Assembly: GCA_963663395.1 (NCBI GenBank)
Contig: OY760226.1
Coordinates: 5,642,001 to 5,706,000 of the forward strand
Reading direction: 5' to 3'
DNA from: Azophilus sp963663395
GTDB lineage: Bacteria; Pseudomonadota; Gammaproteobacteria; Pseudomonadales; Azotimanducaceae
DNA: 64,000 nucleotides
The notes beneath the pieces were generated by a model. The model was not told the origin of the DNA, searched no databases, and saw only the letters and a program-made list of their open reading frames with translations. Made by a program: the position numbers and the translations under genes. Positions 61,207 to 64,000 of the stretch are shown here, piece after piece (within the stretch, counting starts at the first letter, position 1; each line of letters starts with the position of its first letter).

Positions 61207-61355
61207 GGCGGCGGCTCCGCCGCGCAAGGGTGGGAACGGACGCCGTACGCGTCGGCCGGCGCGGCCCCCGGGATCGCATCGAGCGCCAGCCCGAGCCGCG
61301 CCGCCGGCGACAACCCCGCCCCGGCCCGCGACGCGCGAGAGAGGAGAGCCTTCAT
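61203..61355 (-). CDS. Very small gene between traD and the PFL_4693 homologue (50 aa)
   Basis: Opens MKALLSRASRAGAGLSPAAR and continues GLALDAIPGAAPADA to a proline-rich end. ATG overlaps the upstream stop by ATGA and its stop overlaps the traD GTG, so three genes are stitched without gaps. This is the only support; the product has no recognised family. Confidence 0.5.
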   Translation of the reverse strand: MKALLSRASRAGAGLSPAARLGLALDAIPGAAPADAYGVRSHPCAAEPPP

Positions 61356-62029
61356 TCGACCGCGACCCATCCGCGACCCGCGACCCGGGCCCACACGTCA
61401 GTCGCCACTCTCGCGGGCGCGCCGGCGCCGTGGTTCAGCGTGAGACGCCCCGCCCGGACGGCGGCGGGCTCGACCGCCTGCTCGGCGGCCCAGGCCCGCA
61501 GGTCCGCGTCGTCCGCCGCGCCGCGCACGTACACATCCACGGGCACGCCCGCCTCGAGACGGTCGCGAATGCGCCGGCCGCAGTCGGCGCAGCCCCGGTC
61601 CAGGACCATCGCATAGCGTTCCGCAGCCGTGCCGGGCAACTTCCCCGGCGCCGCCGCGATCCGGGGCTGTCCCGGGAACAAACGCTGCCACGCCGCCTGC
61701 ACAGCCCGCTCGAAGGCGAACTCGCCCTCCACCCGCGCGTGCTCCGCGAGCACGAACGCCTCGGCGAAGCGCCGCCGCTCGGCCTCGGTGCGCGCGTGCG
61801 CGCCGAGCACCAGCAGCGGGTCGGCGTCCGGGGACCACGCGCCGCGCCGGCCCGCCATCAGCGTCTCGTAGCGCGTCCAGTCCGCGTGCGTCAGGTTCCA
61901 GACCGCGGCGCTGCGTGCGTTCTCTCGCGCATCCGACTCGCGCACCTCGGCCTCTGAGGTCTCCGCGGCGTCAACGCCCGCGCAGAAGGCGAGGGCGAAC
62001 ACGGCCATGCCGGCCTTGACCCGCCGCAT
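61352..62029 (-). CDS. Integrating conjugative element protein, PFL_4693 family
   Basis: A 225-residue exported protein (signal AGMAVFALAFCAGVDA) with the TIGR03759 core: WNLTHADWTRYETLMAGRRG, then WSPDADPLLVLGAHARTEAE and a C-terminal thioredoxin-like part with CADCGRRI. It stands at the head of the transfer operon, eight bases after the Cro-like gene. Confidence 0.88.
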   Translation of the reverse strand: MRRVKAGMAVFALAFCAGVDAAETSEAEVRESDARENARSAAVWNLTHADWTRYETLMAGRRGAWSPDADPLLVLGAHARTEAERRRFAEAFVLAEHARVEGEFAFERAVQAAWQRLFPGQPRIAAAPGKLPGTAAERYAMVLDRGCADCGRRIRDRLEAGVPVDVYVRGAADDADLRAWAAEQAVEPAAVRAGRLTLNHGAGAPARVATDVWARVAGRGWVAVE

Positions 62030-62037
62030 GCGCGCGC

Positions 62038-62274
62038 TCAATCGAAGATCTCCGGAAAGCGCACCAGGGAGCGCCGCGGCACCGCAGCCAGGCGGCCGCC
62101 GGAACGCTCGGCCACGCATCGCGTCGCCTCCTCCAGCCGGACCGCCATGATGGCGCTCGCGTGGCGGTGGCCGCCCGCCACCTGGTACAGGTAGCCGACC
62201 GAGCCGTTGCACACGGCCGCCACCTCGGCGCGCTCGCTCTTGCTGGCCGCGCGCAGATAGTCGCACATCTTCAT
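62038..62274 (-). CDS. Cro/YdaS-like repressor
   Basis: A 78-residue HTH protein of the YdaS/Cro antitoxin type (YLRAASKSERAEVAAVCNGS; VGYLYQVAGGHRHASAIMAV). It starts the transfer operon and is divergent from a CI-like gene, as in phage switches and in SXT-like elements. GGAGGA lies nine bases before the ATG. Confidence 0.75.
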   Translation of the reverse strand: MKMCDYLRAASKSERAEVAAVCNGSVGYLYQVAGGHRHASAIMAVRLEEATRCVAERSGGRLAAVPRRSLVRFPEIFD

Positions 62275-62301
62275 TCGGGGTGTCCTCCATGCTTGTTTAT
62301 G

Positions 62302-62365
62302 TTCTTACGAATATAAATTATCAAATAAGAATGTGATTGCAAACCCATCGTTTCAGATATATGCT
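62302..62365. promoter_or_regulatory. Divergent operator/promoter of the Cro/CI switch
   Basis: An AT-rich island holds the dyad TTCTTA/TAAGAA (62302-62307 with 62326-62331). On the minus strand TTGATA (62319-62324) and CATAAA with a 17-base spacer point to cro; on the plus strand TTGCAA (62337-62342) and TATGCT (62360-62365), also 17 bases apart, point to cI. Confidence 0.6.
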
Positions 62366-62392
62366 TATCCTTGCGCTAATCGGGCCAATCGC

Positions 62393-63034
62393 ATGACACG
62401 CCACATCGACCGCATCCGCCTGAAGAACCTCGGCCGCCTGATTGCCGAGGCCGGCTCCCTATCGGCGCTCGCGAGCCGCGCCGCGGTCAGCCCCGCCAAC
62501 CTCTCCCACGTCCGCGCCGGCACGCCGTATCCGAGCGGCACCGCGCGGCGCATGGGCGACCGCCTCGCCGCCAAGCTCGAGCGCGCCATGGGCAAGCCAC
62601 CGGGCTGGATGAACGAGGAACAGGCGTACGAGACGGGACCCTTCCCGCCCGGCACCGGGCAACCCGTGATCTCGTGGGTGCGGGCGGGAACATGGACGGA
62701 GGCGCGCGAACTGCCGGCGGACACGGAGCGCCTGAACTGTCCGTTGCCGTGCGGCCCGGACACGTTCGTGCTCAAGGTCGCCGGCGAGAGCATGGCGCCG
62801 CGCTTCCCCGACGGCGACTTCATCTTCGTCGACCCGGACCTGCCCGCCGGGAACGGCAGTTATGTCGTGGTGCGCCGCCCGGACGACGGCGCCGCCACCT
62901 TCAAGCAGCTCGTCGTCGAGAACGACCGCCGCTACCTCAAGGCCGCCAATCCCAACTGGCCGGAGCCGATCGTCGAGGCACAAGCCGACACCGCGGTGTG
63001 CGGCGTCGTCTTCTTCCAGGCGCGCCCGGTGTAG
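62393..63034 (+). CDS. CI/LexA-like repressor with S24 peptidase domain
   Basis: A 213-residue repressor: N-terminal HTH (SLSALASRAAVSPANLSHVR), an Ala-Gly cleavage site in WVRAGTW, and the S24 peptidase with the serine in GESMAPRF and the lysine in TFKQLVV. RecA-stimulated self-cleavage would release the Cro and transfer promoters after DNA damage, as in SXT-type elements; this is known for the family and inferred here. The ribosome site is weak. Confidence 0.9.
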   Translation: MTRHIDRIRLKNLGRLIAEAGSLSALASRAAVSPANLSHVRAGTPYPSGTARRMGDRLAAKLERAMGKPPGWMNEEQAYETGPFPPGTGQPVISWVRAGTWTEARELPADTERLNCPLPCGPDTFVLKVAGESMAPRFPDGDFIFVDPDLPAGNGSYVVVRRPDDGAATFKQLVVENDRRYLKAANPNWPEPIVEAQADTAVCGVVFFQARPV

Positions 63035-63074
63035 CGCGCCGCGTCAACCGCGGCGCGCCACCCGGGCGACGGGC

Positions 63075-63311
63075 CTAACCGGCCGCGCGGGCTTCCGGCG
63101 CCGGGGGCACCGGCACGCCGGACGCCGCCGCGCGCTCGTCGAGCCAGGCGTCGACGTCCGCGACGCGCCAGCCGACGCAGCGCGTCGACAGCTTCACCCG
63201 CGGCGGGAACTCGCCGCGCTCGAGCAGCCGGTAGATGGTGGCCTTCGACAGGCCGGTGATTTCGAGCACCGCCGGCAGGCGGTAGATCGAGATGGGGGGT
63301 AGATTGCGCAT
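63075..63311 (-). CDS. AlpA-family regulator / excisionase-like protein
   Basis: A 78-residue MerR-like winged HTH of the AlpA type (LPAVLEITGLSKATIYRLLE; RVKLSTRCVGWRVADVDAWL). AlpA proteins activate or assist excision of P4-type elements. GGGAGG precedes the ATG. It lies between the relaxase gene and the CI gene. Confidence 0.85.
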   Translation of the reverse strand: MRNLPPISIYRLPAVLEITGLSKATIYRLLERGEFPPRVKLSTRCVGWRVADVDAWLDERAAASGVPVPPAPEARAAG

Positions 63312-63449
63312 GGGTACGCCTCCCTGATGGGTTGAGCGTGTCCTTGGGCCCCCCGCATCGCAACACGGGATTCGATTCGCCACCGGCGGCGCCTCCGCCA
63401 CCGGCGGGACTGGAAAGCGGGGGGTGCGCCTCCCTTCCAATCGCCAATT

Positions 63450-63479
63450 ACCGTAAGCGCTCCAAACGGCGCCTGTCAA
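63450..63479 (-). promoter_or_regulatory. Promoter-like boxes before alpA
   Basis: On the minus strand a perfect TTGACA (63474-63479) and TACGGT (63450-63455) are 18 bases apart, about 140 bases before the AlpA start. The leader between contains the direct repeat GCCACCGGCGG / GCCACCGGCGG-like (63378-63405). Confidence 0.5.
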
Positions 63480-63517
63480 AGGCCGCGTGCTTAGCATGTG
63501 CTGCCCGCGCGGCGGCG

Positions 63518-64000
63518 CTACAGGAGCGTCGCCGAGCCGTCCTCCGGCGCGTCGTCGCCCCACAGCAGCCCGCCCGGGAACAGCATGCCCTCCGCCTTTC
63601 GCCCGTCGCCGAGCACCGCCCGGAAGCGGTCGCCCGACCCGCCGTTCCGCCGTCGCGACGGGCGGTGCCGCCGCAGCCGGCCCACCCGGTTCTTCGCCGT
63701 GCTCGCCGCGACGCCCTCGCGCGCGGCCCATTCCTCGAAGCAGTCAGGCACCACCACGAAGGCGTAGTCGCCGATCCGGTGCAGCCAGCTCCCCTCGGCG
63801 TTCACCGCCACGGCGCCGCTCTCAACCTGCTCCCGCGCCCACTCCAACCAGCCCCAGCCCTTGCCGCGGGGGCCGTCGTCGGAAACCGACGGCGAAACTC
63901 CGGGACCGCTCCCGTTCGCGCCGCCCCGCAAGTCACCGCCCGAGGTCGGACCCCTGAAGCCCAGGACCCGGAGCACCGCCCCTCCCACCGCGCGACTGCG
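63518..64000 (-). CDS. traI: MobH/TraI_2 relaxase, C-terminal part (cut by window edge)
   Basis: The visible 160 codons are the C-terminal TraI_2_C domain of a MobH relaxase: WGWLEWAREQVESGAVAVNA, then HRIGDYAFVVVPDCFEEWAA and GMLFPGGLLWGDD. The frame stays open to the window edge, so the N-terminal catalytic domain is outside. The protein nicks the element at oriT. The protein at 10657-11802 has a similar end. Confidence 0.82.
   Translation of the reverse strand, partial: RSRAVGGAVLRVLGFRGPTSGGDLRGGANGSGPGVSPSVSDDGPRGKGWGWLEWAREQVESGAVAVNAEGSWLHRIGDYAFVVVPDCFEEWAAREGVAASTAKNRVGRLRRHRPSRRRNGGSGDRFRAVLGDGRKAEGMLFPGGLLWGDDAPEDGSATLL

Overview
The window is high-GC DNA (about two thirds G+C by eye) from a proteobacterium, most likely a gammaproteobacterium. 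The support is a Gram-negative TonB receptor, a tryptophan tryptophylquinone (TTQ) amine dehydrogenase, a c4-like dihaem cytochrome, and a conjugation module of the integrating-conjugative-element type first described in Pseudomonas fluorescens Pf-5 (PFL_46xx/47xx, also SXT/TOL coupling protein). No rRNA, tRNA or CRISPR array was seen. All family assignments are from pattern recognition, with no database search.

Layout. (1) 1-6.7 kb, chromosome: divergent amine-oxidation locus. The small and large subunits of a TTQ amine dehydrogenase (minus strand) face a TonB receptor, MauD, a TetR regulator and a dihaem cytochrome c (plus strand). (2) 6.7-43 kb, accessory DNA opening with a P4-type integrase at 7.3 kb. 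It holds a run of tiny membrane proteins and RadC behind repeated four-hairpin leaders, a MobH C-terminal-like protein, ArdC, a broken higB beside intact higA, ParB, a 1451-residue methyltransferase/strawberry-notch helicase, a NADAR/cysteine-peptidase/SLOG/Toprim cluster, a lower-GC island with a SmaI-like restriction-modification system plus an AbiJ-NTD3-type nuclease, a three-gene tyrosine-recombinase cassette, ankyrin and HEPN-like genes, and a second P4-type integrase at 41.6-42.8 kb. (3) 43-64 kb, conjugation module almost entirely on the minus strand: PFL_4669-like protein, a membrane spermidine-synthase-like gene, RepB-type primase, TraG, the TraU-like protein, TraC ATPase, the lipoprotein and TraB/K/E-like core proteins, TraD coupling protein, a Cro/CI switch, an AlpA-type regulator and the C-terminus of the MobH relaxase, which runs off the right edge.

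The conjugation genes are linked by ATGA/GTGA overlaps and read like one transcript started near the Cro/CI pair. Two integrases and two MobH C-terminal (TraI_2_C) proteins suggest that two related elements are abutted or nested; no attachment site could be proved because the right end lies outside.

The most unusual features are non-coding. A family of about 50-120 bp nested-stem elements carries GTCAAGGC/GCCTTGAC arms (five copies plus one degenerate) with base-pair covariation between copies. A four-hairpin leader is repeated in front of several small genes. A 160-180 bp repeat pair lies at 25.8 and 29.2 kb, and a 28-bp motif is shared by the two minus-strand recombinase operons. Three single-base frameshifts in short homopolymers (16.1, 16.3 and 39.7 kb) and an in-frame amber codon in higB deserve read-level checking.
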